A stretch of DNA of 64,000 nucleotides from an uncultured Ruminococcus sp. GTDB lineage: Bacteria > Bacillota > Clostridia > Oscillospirales > Ruminococcaceae. Location: the NCBI GenBank assembly GCA_934435205.1, contig CAKSAK010000003.1, forward strand, positions 310,001-374,000. The letters run 5' to 3'. Each line of letters opens with the position of its first letter. Within the stretch, counting starts at the first letter, position 1. A program made the translations under genes and the position numbers. The notes below the pieces were generated by a model, which did no database searches, was not told the DNA's origin, and saw only the letters and a program-made list of their open reading frames with translations. Below are positions 8,642-16,941 of this stretch, in pieces.

Positions 8642-9073
8642 TTAGTTAAAACTTCCTGACGCAGAAGCACTTGAAACATACTTTGAAATATTTGTGTAAC
8701 CGCCAGACACTCCAAATTCAGCAACAACATCATAAGAATAACCCTTCTTATAATTAGAATTTTTCCAATTTGTTGTTCCTTTGTTCCAGATATCGAAAGA
8801 ACCACAATTAATAGTATGGCTTGAAGATCTGTATCCATTTGCTAAGACACTAAACTTGCCACTTGTATTTATGGATTTGCAGGTGGATTTTAAATATCCA
8901 TTATTCTGTGCCTTTATGCCATACATCCATTTCTCACAAACGTTATCTGATGAAGGAGCTCCTTTGGTATAGTGTAGATTGTAGGAGTTAGCCGCACTAG
9001 CTCCAATAGCCATAGAACTCATCATCATAACAGCAGCACCCATAGCTGCGATACTCTTAACGATCTTTTTCAT
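8642..9073 (-). CDS. Small secreted protein, unknown family
   Basis: 143 residues from the ATG at 9073 (ribosome binding site AGGACG). A classic Sec signal peptide (MKKIVKSIAAMGAAVMMMSS then AIGASA with cleavage before ANSYNLHY) leaves a mature protein of about 115 residues, rich in Ser, Asn, Tyr, Gly and Lys, with three cysteines (DNVC, KSTC, TINC) and no lipobox or sortase motif. It looks like a small beta-rich extracellular protein. It is followed by two lipoproteins and an ABC exporter and preceded by an ECF sigma pair. A bacteriocin-like or sensed-ligand role is possible but unproven; I recognise no family. Confidence 0.8.
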   Translation of the reverse strand: MKKIVKSIAAMGAAVMMMSSMAIGASAANSYNLHYTKGAPSSDNVCEKWMYGIKAQNNGYLKSTCKSINTSGKFSVLANGYRSSSHTINCGSFDIWNKGTTNWKNSNYKKGYSYDVVAEFGVSGGYTNISKYVSSASASGSFN

Positions 9074-9291
9074 ATTAAACGTCCTATCATAATATAAGAG
9101 TGTTTTTTGGGTAATTTTGTTGCAAATAAAATTAAATTTCATCATATCACACAATTATTGCAACGGGTAATTGTGCATAATAAATATCCACATCTTCATT
9201 GGACTCACCACATTTCTTCTGTGCATACAATAGACTTTTTTACATCTACATTATATATAACAGTTGAAGTACCCGAAATGTGCAAATATTT
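9030..9291 (-). repeat. Duplicated promoter/leader region, copy B (parent copy)
   Basis: Matches 3167-3427. Here it is intact upstream of the complete secreted-protein gene, so this is probably the parental copy. It covers the first 14 or so codons and a leader of about 220 nt. An AT-rich TATATATAAT block (about 9251-9260 on the plus strand) could hold the -10 element, but I could not place a convincing -35. The remaining bases up to 9364 hold nothing I can name. Confidence 0.85.
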
Positions 9292-9364
9292 TTTCATATG
9301 CACAAAATATTTGTATCATTGCACAAATGGTGTATTTGTTTTTGTTGTTATTGCATATTAATTC

Positions 9365-10054
9365 TTATTCTATGGAATAGTAGATATCCATTATTTCTGA
9401 TTCAGATATGTCACCACTTAAACTAAATATATATTCACCATTATCCCACAAAATATTTATGAAATCATCATTTGTGTATAACATAAACTCATTCCCCAAT
9501 TTATCTGATGAGGATTTGAAATGACCACGTTCATTGTCATAATATGAAGAATAAGTATCCGCTGTATATTGGTCGAAATATATACTCTTTTTCTTATCAT
9601 CTGAATAATAGCATAATTCGATGTAGTTGTCAGTTGAAACACTTTCGTTTTCATCTAAAACAAAACCTTCCGGAACAGTAATACTATATTGCTTTTCAAT
9701 CCTGCTTTTGTGATCGCCTATATCCTCACTATCATATTGAACAGATACAACTGAGTAATCATTGAAAATTCGCAGGAAGAAATTCTTTACGGCGTTTCTT
9801 GCAGGTGCATAGGCAGCAACAGTAGTTGTACCCATAATGGCTGCTGCAATTATGGCAGAAGCGATCCTACGTCCTGTGGTTTTGATAAGCGGATAATAGA
9901 TACGATTTTGGCTCTTTATAAGCTTTTCTTTTTTGTTCAGATAGTCCTCAGAAAACTCATAATTGCTGTATGATGACAGGTCTAGGCTATTTAATTCGTT
10001 GCAATACAAAGGCACAAGCTTTTTTAATTCTGATCGTGTATCACTCATCGTCAT
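9365..10054 (-). CDS. Membrane-anchored anti-sigma-type protein with DUF4367-like C terminus
   Basis: 229 residues. A cytoplasmic N-terminal part of about 60 residues, one membrane segment (RRIASAIIAAAIMGTTTVAA), and an extracellular C-terminal domain ending NILWDNGEYIFSLSGDIS then ESEIMDIYYSI, as in DUF4367 proteins paired with ECF sigma factors. The ATG at 10054 overlaps the end of the sigma gene by 14 nt and uses an AAAGGA site inside it. By analogy it would hold the sigma factor inactive at the membrane until an outside signal is sensed. The signal is not known. Confidence 0.75.
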   Translation of the reverse strand: MTMSDTRSELKKLVPLYCNELNSLDLSSYSNYEFSEDYLNKKEKLIKSQNRIYYPLIKTTGRRIASAIIAAAIMGTTTVAAYAPARNAVKNFFLRIFNDYSVVSVQYDSEDIGDHKSRIEKQYSITVPEGFVLDENESVSTDNYIELCYYSDDKKKSIYFDQYTADTYSSYYDNERGHFKSSSDKLGNEFMLYTNDDFINILWDNGEYIFSLSGDISESEIMDIYYSIE

Positions 10055-10562
10055 TCATATCCTTTCTGAGTATTTTTCGGGCTTGTTCAAGTCTTGATTT
10101 TACTCCTCCAACAGATAGATGTAGTTGCTTTGATATTTCATTGACCTTAAAGCCATAAAAATATTTCATCATAATAACGTCACGATAAATATCAGGCAGC
10201 TTTTCGACCATATCAGCAACAATAAGCTTTTCAAAGTGGTCGTAGTCTTCAGATATCTCTTTAATTTTATCATCTATCTGGACATTGATACTGTGTTTAT
10301 TTTCTTTTTCAAGAATATCGATACACACGTTTCTATTAATAATAACTGTATAAGCGACTATTTCGGCTGATTCTAAACTATGAATTTTTTTGAAATTTTT
10401 TGCTAACGCCAAAAATGTTTCAGAAACAGCTTCCTCCGCCAATGCGTTATTATGTAACTTTGACATTGAGAATACGAACAATTTTCTTTCAAGAGAGTCA
10501 TATATTTTTCTGAACTCTGATTTATCATCATCGTCGATCAGCGTCATACAAACGGCGAGCAC
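10041..10562 (-). CDS. RNA polymerase ECF-type sigma factor
   Basis: 173 residues. Region 2 (EFRKIYDSLERKLFVFSMSK then AEEAVSETFLALAKNF) and region 4 with the helix-turn-helix (LPDIYRDVIMMKYFYGFKVN, EISKQLHLSVGGVKSRL) are both present. The GTG at 10562 has AGAGGTG 5 nt upstream; a later ATG lies too far from it. First gene of the unit with the DUF4367-like protein and, 3' of it, the secreted protein. It probably directs its own operon and perhaps the surface cluster below. Confidence 0.9.
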   Translation of the reverse strand: MLAVCMTLIDDDDKSEFRKIYDSLERKLFVFSMSKLHNNALAEEAVSETFLALAKNFKKIHSLESAEIVAYTVIINRNVCIDILEKENKHSINVQIDDKIKEISEDYDHFEKLIVADMVEKLPDIYRDVIMMKYFYGFKVNEISKQLHLSVGGVKSRLEQARKILRKDMNDDE

Positions 10563-10595
10563 TTGATCACCTCTGTCTAATTTTGTAATAAACTT

Positions 10596-10624
10596 AGTAT
10601 AGCATTATTTATATATAATTTCAA
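10596..10624 (-). promoter_or_regulatory. Promoter of the ECF sigma operon
   Basis: On the minus strand a -35 TTGAAA (10619-10624) and -10 TATACT (10596-10601) are 17 bp apart, 34 bp ahead of the GTG. It looks like a housekeeping promoter, so basal sigma expression need not depend on the ECF factor itself. Confidence 0.7.
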
Positions 10625-10668
10625 GTGGGATTGTCTGTTGAATTAAAATTTTGCTGATTGTGAAATAA

Positions 10669-10700
10669 TTGTTAACATCAACACAGAAGTTGAAATAGCC
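10669..10700. repeat. Short dispersed motif (IS-end-like), copy 2
   Basis: Same motif and orientation as 3426-3457, read on the plus strand as TTGTTAACATCAACACAG then AAGTTGAAATAGCC. It contains the small inverted repeat TCAAC/GTTGA. Here no transposase remains; it sits between the divergent sigma and thyX promoters. Confidence 0.5.
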
Positions 10701-10715
10701 ATTTGAAATAAAATG

Positions 10716-10744
10716 TTGACTTGTAGGCTTTTTAATGGTATAAT
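10716..10744 (+). promoter_or_regulatory. Promoter of thyX-tmk
   Basis: -35 TTGACT (10716-10721), 17-bp spacer, -10 TATAAT (10739-10744). Transcription would start about 24 nt before the thyX start codon. Confidence 0.85.
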
Positions 10745-10774
10745 ATAATAAATATGTTGAAAGGATCAGATAAG

Positions 10775-11548
10775 ATGAGAGTTGAACTTATTACCCATAC
10801 GCCTGAGCCTGAAAAGGTCGTCGCAACTGCCGCCAAGCTTTGCTATTCAAGCAGTGATATCGCCTCGCTTAGAGATGGTCTTACGGAAGAAAAAACAAAG
10901 AGCTTTATTGAAAGGCTCGTGTCTATTGGTCACGAAAGCCCTATGGAACACGTTTCTTTTACTTTTGGCATAGAGGGAATATCCCGTGCCTGCTCTCATC
11001 AGTTGGTCAGACATAGAATTGCGTCTTACTCTCAAAAAAGCCAGCGTTATGTAAATGAAAGCGGCTTTGAGTTTATCACCCCACCATCAATAGAGGCTGT
11101 ACCAGAAGCAAAGGCTGAATTTGACAAACAAATGGATCAGCTCCTTGAGAGCTATAATAAGATTGCCGACATACTTACAAATACGCATGAAAAGGCGTTT
11201 TTAGAACAGGGTATGTCTGAAAAGGATGCACTTAACAAGGCTAAGAAAAAAGCCTATGAGGACGCAAGATTTGTTCTTCCAAACGCTTGTGAAACAAAGA
11301 TAGTTGTGACAATGAACGTCAGAACACTGTTTAATTTTTTCCAGCATAGATGCTGTAACAGAGCACAATGGGAGATAAAGGCTGTGGCTGATGAAATGCT
11401 CAGACTTTGCAAGCAGGCAGCTCCTGAGCTTTTCAAAAACGCAGGTCCGTCTTGTGTAATGAAAGGCAAGTGTCCTGAGGGCGCAATGAGCTGTGGAAAA
11501 ATGGCTGAAGTAAAGAAAATTTACGGGGAAATGAATAATGTTGAATAA
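10775..11548 (+). CDS. thyX: Flavin-dependent thymidylate synthase ThyX
   Basis: 257 residues. Makes dTMP from dUMP using methylene-THF and reduced FAD. The ThyX signature is present as RHRIASYSQKSQRY (family motif RHRxxSxxxxSxRY), preceded by ISRACSHQLV, with the second conserved block MNVRTLFNFFQHRCC. The ATG at 10775 is preferred over that at 10754: it has AAAGGA 9 nt upstream and gives the usual MRVELI start. The end overlaps tmk by 11 nt, so consecutive steps to dTDP are coupled. Confidence 0.96.
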   Translation: MRVELITHTPEPEKVVATAAKLCYSSSDIASLRDGLTEEKTKSFIERLVSIGHESPMEHVSFTFGIEGISRACSHQLVRHRIASYSQKSQRYVNESGFEFITPPSIEAVPEAKAEFDKQMDQLLESYNKIADILTNTHEKAFLEQGMSEKDALNKAKKKAYEDARFVLPNACETKIVVTMNVRTLFNFFQHRCCNRAQWEIKAVADEMLRLCKQAAPELFKNAGPSCVMKGKCPEGAMSCGKMAEVKKIYGEMNNVE

Positions 11549-12206
11549 ATCGGGACTTATAGTTCTTGAGGGACTTGACGGCAGTGGAAAATCAACTCAG
11601 TTTGAAAGGCTTTCAGCTTATTTCGGTGAAAACGGCATAAAGCATAAGGCTATAAGCTTTCCTGACTATGATAATCCGTCGTCTGCGTTGGTAAAGATGT
11701 ATCTTAATGGCGAGATAGGCAAAACGCCTGCTGACGTGAACGCCTATGCGGCTTCAAGTTTTTACGCTGTAGACAGATACGCTTGCTACAAGCAATTTTG
11801 GGAGCATGACTATAAAGAGGGAAGTCTTGTACTTGCAGCGAGATATGTTACGTCAAACTGCATTTATCAGATGACAAAACTGCCGAAAGAGCAGTGGGAA
11901 GATTTTATAGGCTGGCTTGAAGATTACGAGTATGGCAAGCTTGGGCTTCCAAGACCTGACAAGGTGATATTTTTGGATATGCCCATAGAGATATCTCAAA
12001 AGCTGATGTCGGGAAGATACGGCGGAGATGAAAGTAAAAAGGATATTCATGAAGCAAATGTGGAGTATCTGGAAAAATGCCGTGAAGCCGCTTTGTTTAC
12101 TGCCGAGAAACAAGATTGGGATATTATTCCTTGTAGCGACGGTAGCGAGCCTTATACAAAAGATAAGATTTTCGGAGATGTTCTGGGGTTAATCAATAGA
12201 AAGTAA
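11538..12206 (+). CDS. tmk: Thymidylate kinase
   Basis: 222 residues. Phosphorylates dTMP to dTDP. P-loop EGLDGSGKSTQ at residues 10-20, the DR-type motif AVDRYACYK, and ARYVTSNCIYQ corresponding to the SRY segment that contacts the base. LPRPDKVIFLDMPIEIS is the usual strand ahead of the lid. A little longer than E. coli Tmk, as in the clostridial/eukaryote-like branch. It overlaps thyX. Confidence 0.92.
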   Translation: MLNKSGLIVLEGLDGSGKSTQFERLSAYFGENGIKHKAISFPDYDNPSSALVKMYLNGEIGKTPADVNAYAASSFYAVDRYACYKQFWEHDYKEGSLVLAARYVTSNCIYQMTKLPKEQWEDFIGWLEDYEYGKLGLPRPDKVIFLDMPIEISQKLMSGRYGGDESKKDIHEANVEYLEKCREAALFTAEKQDWDIIPCSDGSEPYTKDKIFGDVLGLINRK

Positions 12207-12216
12207 TGTGTGTTTA

Positions 12217-13122
12217 ATGTTTGATTTCAGAAAAATAAGTTTTGAGGACAAAGAATGGATAACCAAGTGTCTTGCAGTATCAGATTTCAGAGGAGCAGAG
12301 TATTGCTTTGCAAATAATATGGCGTGGCAAAGACTTAATGACACTGTAATAACACATCATGGTGATTTTTATATAAGCTGTTCCTTTGAGGACGGTCAGC
12401 CGTATTTTACATTTCCTGCGGGCGTTAAAATAGACGCTGATGGCAAAGAAAAATATATCAGGCTTTTTGATGAGCTTAAAGAATATGTTTCCGCCCAGGG
12501 AAAGCCGCTTATCGTATCTTCTGTAACAGATGATAACCTTAGCTGGATAAAAGAATATTATGGTGATAAGATCATCTGCGAGTATGACAGGAACAGTTCA
12601 GACTATATTTACAATGCTTCCGACCTTATCGAGCTTAAAGGCAAAAAGTATCACGGCAAGCGTAACCACATAAAGCGTTTCATGGACGAGCCGTGGGAAT
12701 ACAGAGAGCTTACTGATAAGGAAATAGACAGCTGTATTGAGTTTTCGGCTGAGTTTTATAATAAGAATGACAACGCTGACGATCCTTCGGCGGTGGTCGA
12801 GCAATATGCTATTGATCTTTTTCTTACGAATATGGATAGGCTCGGACTTAAAGGCGCTGTGCTTTACAGAAATGATAAAATGACAGGCTTTACGGTTGGT
12901 GAACAAATAAATTCGGATACCTTTGTGGTGCATATAGAAAAAGCGCTTGCTGACGTTCAGGGTGCATATCCTATGCTGTGCAGTCAGTTTGCGTCGCATA
13001 ATGCAAGGGGTCTCAGCTTCATCAACAGGGAAGAGGATCTAGGAATAGAAGGTCTTAGAAAGTCAAAGCTTTCTTATAATCCTGCTTTTCTTTTGAATAA
13101 AAATGTAATTACTTTCAGATGA
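12217..13122 (+). CDS. DUF2156 (phosphatidylglycerol lysyltransferase C-terminal-like) protein
   Basis: 301 residues. The opening MFDFRKISFEDKEWITKCL, the block KKYHGKRNHIKRF and the C-terminal HIEKALADVQGAYPMLCSQF are those of DUF2156 proteins, a double GNAT fold related to MprF's soluble domain. Many are stand-alone acyl or aminoacyl transferases with unknown acceptors. There is no membrane part, so it is not MprF itself. ATG at 12217 chosen because family members start there; an in-frame GTG lies at 12208. Follows tmk by about 10 nt. Confidence 0.82.
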   Translation: MFDFRKISFEDKEWITKCLAVSDFRGAEYCFANNMAWQRLNDTVITHHGDFYISCSFEDGQPYFTFPAGVKIDADGKEKYIRLFDELKEYVSAQGKPLIVSSVTDDNLSWIKEYYGDKIICEYDRNSSDYIYNASDLIELKGKKYHGKRNHIKRFMDEPWEYRELTDKEIDSCIEFSAEFYNKNDNADDPSAVVEQYAIDLFLTNMDRLGLKGAVLYRNDKMTGFTVGEQINSDTFVVHIEKALADVQGAYPMLCSQFASHNARGLSFINREEDLGIEGLRKSKLSYNPAFLLNKNVITFR

Positions 13123-13141
13123 TCGAAAGGAGTCATTTGTT

Positions 13142-13684
13142 ATGGTTTATGTATTTCTTGCCAATGGTTTTGAGGAAATGGAGGCTCTTGCCCCTGTGGA
13201 TCTGCTCAGACGAGCAGGCGTTGAAGTTTTTACTGTAGGTGTAGGCTCTGATATGATAGTCAGCTCACACAACATTCCTGTCAAGACCGATACAACGGTG
13301 GATAAGATAGTTCTTAATGACGAGCTCGAAATGATAGTTCTCCCAGGTGGTATGCCGGGTACTTTGAATCTTGAAGCAAGCCCCGATGTGCTTGGTGCGG
13401 TTGATTACTGTGCTGATAATAACAGATACATTGCCGCAATATGTGCCGCTCCGTCCATAATCGGTCATAAGGGTCTTCTTGACGGCAGATATGCAACTTG
13501 TTTTCCAGGCTATGAGAAAGATCTTAAAGGTGCGATACATTCTGCCAGACTTGTGGCTGTTGACGGTAAGTTCATCACTGCAAAGGGCGCAGGCTGCAGC
13601 ATGAAGTTTGCACTCAAGCTTGTAGAGCTTCTTGTTTCAAAAGAAAAGGCAGAAGCCCTTGAATCAGGTATGCAGAGCAAATGA
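13142..13684 (+). CDS. DJ-1/PfpI-family protein
   Basis: 180 residues. Glutamine-amidotransferase-like fold with the opening VFLANGFEEMEALAPVDLLR, the acidic residue of GFEEME, and the nucleophile elbow AAICAAPSIIG with the reactive cysteine. This is the DJ-1/YajL type implicated in glyoxal or protein quality control; the exact substrate is not settled for the family. Strong GAAAGGAG site upstream. The stop overlaps the cyclo-ligase start as ATGA. Confidence 0.9.
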   Translation: MVYVFLANGFEEMEALAPVDLLRRAGVEVFTVGVGSDMIVSSHNIPVKTDTTVDKIVLNDELEMIVLPGGMPGTLNLEASPDVLGAVDYCADNNRYIAAICAAPSIIGHKGLLDGRYATCFPGYEKDLKGAIHSARLVAVDGKFITAKGAGCSMKFALKLVELLVSKEKAEALESGMQSK

Positions 13685-14256
13685 CAGATAAAAAAGCTTT
13701 AAGAAAGCATTTCAAAGAGATACGTCTTAGTATGTCTGCGGAAGAAAGAAAAAAGGCAGATGTGGCTGTTCATCAAGCTTTCCTTGATAGCGAGGAGTAT
13801 AAAAAATGCACAACTGTGCTTGCATATATTTCCTCTGATATTGAAGTGTCTACGGCGGAGATAGTAAGGAAAGCGCTAAGCAGCAAGATAGTGCTGTGCC
13901 CGAGATGTGAAAAAAACGGCAATATTATGTATTTTTACAGAATAAACAGCACCTATGATCTCAAAGAGGGTAGGTTTGGCATTTACGAGCCCGATGAAAG
14001 CTGCGAGAGATACTGCGATTTTGACAATGCAGTGTGTATAGTTCCTGCGCTTTCGTATGATAAAGACGGATACAGACTTGGTTTCGGCATGGGCTTTTAT
14101 GATAGGTTTTTATCTGACTTCAATGGTCAAAAGCTTGGTCTGTGCTATGATAACTGTATGTCACAAAAGCTTGTGCATGACAGCTATGATATTTCTGTAG
14201 ACAAGGTATTTACTGATAAGGATATATATACTATAAACACAAAGGAAAGGAAGTAA
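13681..14256 (+). CDS. 5-formyltetrahydrofolate cyclo-ligase
   Basis: 191 residues. Converts 5-formyl-THF to 5,10-methenyl-THF with ATP. N-terminal KKALRKHFKEIRLSMS, ATP-binding basic residues, and the signature GYRLGFGMGFYDRFL (family GxGxGYYDR), preceded by VPALSYDKDG. Overlaps the DJ-1 gene by 4 nt and abuts the MltG gene. Folate recycling fits with thyX upstream and trmFO at 55.7 kb. Confidence 0.92.
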   Translation: MTDKKALRKHFKEIRLSMSAEERKKADVAVHQAFLDSEEYKKCTTVLAYISSDIEVSTAEIVRKALSSKIVLCPRCEKNGNIMYFYRINSTYDLKEGRFGIYEPDESCERYCDFDNAVCIVPALSYDKDGYRLGFGMGFYDRFLSDFNGQKLGLCYDNCMSQKLVHDSYDISVDKVFTDKDIYTINTKERK

Positions 14257-15660
14257 ATGATGGACGATCTGAATTTTAATGTTGACGATATAATAAATGA
14301 TGTCAATTCAAAGATAAAGTCTGCTGAGAAAAATGAAGCAAACGAAGAAAGTGTTGAAGCAGAGCCTATCGCTGACACTGAGAACAGTTCCGAAGCCTGT
14401 GAACAGGCAGATAATACTGACGAGAAACCGCAGAAAACTCCAGAAGCGACCAATGACAAGCCTGAACCTATCCTAGCTTTTCACGAGGACGAGTCAGAGG
14501 AAGACAAAAGCGAAGAAGACGAGGATAAAGAGCCTGAGAAGCCTGAAAGGCAAGAAAAAAAGTCAAAAAGCGGCAAGAAGAAAAAGAAAAAAAGAAAGAA
14601 AAGCAAGGTAAATAATTCGGTGTTTGGAGGAATTATACTTGTTATAGTAATTCTTACAGTTTCTTTAGTGCTTGCGGTGGGCGGCATTTCTATTGGCATG
14701 GAGTATTATGGTATCGGAAAAACTGACGAGGATATCAGATTTAATATCCCTGCAGGTTCAACAAACAGTGAGATAGCTGATATCCTTGTAAATGAGGGAG
14801 TTATAAAGAACAAAAAGTTGTTTATGCTTGCTTTGAAATTTGAAAAGCCTGCAGCTATATATCCTGGCGATATCACACTTCAGCCATCAAGCGGATATTC
14901 TGAAATAATCGAAAATCTTTCACAAATGAGAGAGTCATATAAGACTGTAAGCATTACATTCACAGAGGGCGAAAATCTTCTTGATATAGCTAAAAAGCTT
15001 GAAGATAATGAGGTCTGCACTGCTGATGACTTCCTGTTTGAATTCAATAAAAATCAAGGCTTTGACTTTGAAAATGATGTTGATGATAACGGTGATATGT
15101 TCTATCGCATGGAGGGCTATTTCTATCCTGATACATATGAGTTTTATGTGAATGACAGCGCAGGAAACGTTACCAAGAAGCTGAGAGAGCAGTTTGAAAA
15201 GAAATACGAAACTGTCAAAGCTAAGATCAAAAATTCTGGTATGTCACTTAACGAAGTCATGACCCTTGCTTCTATCGTTCAGCTTGAAGCCGCTTCTGAG
15301 GACGAAATGCCAAAGGTAGCTTCGGTATTCCTGAACAGACTTGACGACCCTGACACCTATCCTATGCTCCAGTCTGATACAACAACAAATTATATCAATA
15401 ATGTTATAAAGACCGAGGCTGACAACACGGCTTCTATAGAGCATTATACCGAGTGTTATGATACCTATAAGTGCAAGGGCTTGCCGGCAGGACCAATATG
15501 CAACCCTGGTATGGCTGCAATAAACGCTGTTCTTGAGCCTAAGAAGACAGATTACTATTACTTCTGTAATAATCTCAAGACGGGCGAAACATTCTATGCA
15601 AAGACTCTTGACGAGCATGAAGAAAATCTTGTCAAGGCAGGACTTGCAAAGAAAAAGTAA
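14257..15660 (+). CDS. mltG: Endolytic transglycosylase MltG-like protein
   Basis: 467 residues. A cytoplasmic N-terminal region of about 120 residues, first acidic (Glu/Asp-rich, about 80-100) then a Lys block (about 100-118), one membrane helix (VFGGIILVIVILTVSLVLAV), and an outside YceG/MltG domain with LysM-like start. The catalytic glutamate lies in LASIVQLEAASEDEMP, followed by FLNRLDDPDTYPMLQSD and a C-terminal YYFCNNLKTGETFYA. It cleaves nascent glycan strands to end peptidoglycan elongation. The long charged tail is unusual for MltG and may bind division or elongation partners. Confidence 0.92.
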   Translation: MMDDLNFNVDDIINDVNSKIKSAEKNEANEESVEAEPIADTENSSEACEQADNTDEKPQKTPEATNDKPEPILAFHEDESEEDKSEEDEDKEPEKPERQEKKSKSGKKKKKKRKKSKVNNSVFGGIILVIVILTVSLVLAVGGISIGMEYYGIGKTDEDIRFNIPAGSTNSEIADILVNEGVIKNKKLFMLALKFEKPAAIYPGDITLQPSSGYSEIIENLSQMRESYKTVSITFTEGENLLDIAKKLEDNEVCTADDFLFEFNKNQGFDFENDVDDNGDMFYRMEGYFYPDTYEFYVNDSAGNVTKKLREQFEKKYETVKAKIKNSGMSLNEVMTLASIVQLEAASEDEMPKVASVFLNRLDDPDTYPMLQSDTTTNYINNVIKTEADNTASIEHYTECYDTYKCKGLPAGPICNPGMAAINAVLEPKKTDYYYFCNNLKTGETFYAKTLDEHEENLVKAGLAKKK

Positions 15661-15678
15661 TAAAGGATTGAAATTTTG

Positions 15679-16902
15679 ATGATTGAAAATAATTTGCTTG
15701 AAGTTCTTGCTCCTGTGGGAGATATGGAACGTCTGTATGCTGCGCTTGATTTTGGTGCTGACGCAGTTTATCTTGGAGGTACGGCTTTCGGAATGAGAGC
15801 CGCCTCTGCAAGCTTTGACGCTGAGCTTCTGAAAAAAGCCTGTGACGAGGCTCACAACAGGGGTAAGCGTGTGTATCTGACCTGCAATACGCTTCCGCAC
15901 AATGATGAGATAGTGCATTTAGAGCAGTTTGTGAATGACGCTGTTGCGGCAGGCGTTGACGCTATGATAGCCAACGATATCGGTGTTTTCTCACTGATAA
16001 AAAAATATGCACCTGGTATGGAAATTCATGTTTCCACACAGGCTGGCATCGTCAATTATGTTACTGCGAATGAATTTTATAACATGGGTGCTAAGAGGGT
16101 AGTGCTTGCAAGAGAGCTTTCTCTCGAGGAGATCGCTGAAATAAGAGCAAAGACCCCTAAAGATCTTGAAATTGAGTGCTTTGTACATGGTGCAATGTGC
16201 GTAAGTTTTTCAGGCAGATGTTTGCTTTCCCAGTATCTTGTAAACCGTGACGCAAATCGTGGCGAGTGCGCACAGCCTTGCCGCTGGGGATACCACCTTA
16301 TGGAAGAAAAACGCACCAACGAGTTTTATCCTGTTTTTGAGGACGAAAAGGGAACTTATATCCTCAACGCAAAGGATATGTGTATGCTCAACCACATTGA
16401 TAAGCTTGCAGAGGCCGGCGTGAACAGCTTTAAGATAGAGGGCAGAGCTAAATCTTCATATTATGTGTCCGTTATCACAAATGCCTACAGAAAGGCTATG
16501 GATATCTATAAGTCTGATCCGAAGCATTTTGAGTTGCCACAGTGGCTTAAAGATGAAGTTTTCAAGGTGAGCCACAGAGCATACTGCACAGGATTCTTCT
16601 TTGGTCACCCAAAGGAGAGCCAGTATTACGAAAACGGCGGCTATATTCGTGAATATGATGTTGTGGCTGTGGTTGACGGCTGCAGCGGTGGAAAAATATA
16701 CTGCACACAGAAAAACAAATTCAACAAGGGCGACGAGATTGAGGTGCTTTCACCTGTGGGCAGCCCTGTGAAGTTCACGGTGGAGGAAATGTTTGATGAA
16801 TACGGCAATTCAATAGATACTGCAAACCATGCAGCTATGAAGATGTCGATAAGATCAGATCTGACGTTCCCGGAACATTCTATAATTCGTATGAAAAAAT
16901 AG
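15679..16902 (+). CDS. U32-family peptidase / tRNA hydroxylation (TrhP-like) protein
   Basis: 407 residues. LEVLAPVGDMERLYAALDFG and the signature ECFVHGAMCVSFSGRCLLSQ, then RDANRGECAQPCRW, with the cysteines of the U32 family. Relatives were named collagenase-like peptidases, but several (TrhP, RlhA) are needed for hydroxylation of tRNA or rRNA bases, which is the likelier role. ATG at 15679 is taken; TTG at 15676 is possible. A strong terminator follows. Confidence 0.9.
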   Translation: MIENNLLEVLAPVGDMERLYAALDFGADAVYLGGTAFGMRAASASFDAELLKKACDEAHNRGKRVYLTCNTLPHNDEIVHLEQFVNDAVAAGVDAMIANDIGVFSLIKKYAPGMEIHVSTQAGIVNYVTANEFYNMGAKRVVLARELSLEEIAEIRAKTPKDLEIECFVHGAMCVSFSGRCLLSQYLVNRDANRGECAQPCRWGYHLMEEKRTNEFYPVFEDEKGTYILNAKDMCMLNHIDKLAEAGVNSFKIEGRAKSSYYVSVITNAYRKAMDIYKSDPKHFELPQWLKDEVFKVSHRAYCTGFFFGHPKESQYYENGGYIREYDVVAVVDGCSGGKIYCTQKNKFNKGDEIEVLSPVGSPVKFTVEEMFDEYGNSIDTANHAAMKMSIRSDLTFPEHSIIRMKK

Positions 16903-16903
16903 C

Positions 16904-16938
16904 AAAAAGCCATGTGATCTTTCCTCACATGGCTTTTT
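16904..16938. terminator. Bidirectional intrinsic terminator
   Basis: Perfect 14-bp stem (AAAAAGCCATGTGA at 16904-16917 with TCACATGGCTTTTT at 16925-16938), 7-nt loop, and T-runs on both strands. It serves the U32 gene on plus and the recombinase gene on minus. Confidence 0.93.
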
Positions 16939-16941
16939 GTT

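Noticed and set aside
9150..9220. 14-codon ORF in the duplicated leader (copy B)
   Set aside because: Copy A has a stop after three codons, so it is not conserved between the duplicates.
14481..14699. Ser/Phe-rich ORF opposite the charged part of mltG
   Set aside because: Low-complexity antisense of Glu/Lys codons.
15244..15918. 224-codon open frame on the minus strand
   Set aside because: It lies antisense to mltG and the U32 gene, has no ribosome binding site or recognisable motif, and its composition is that of a mirrored coding strand.
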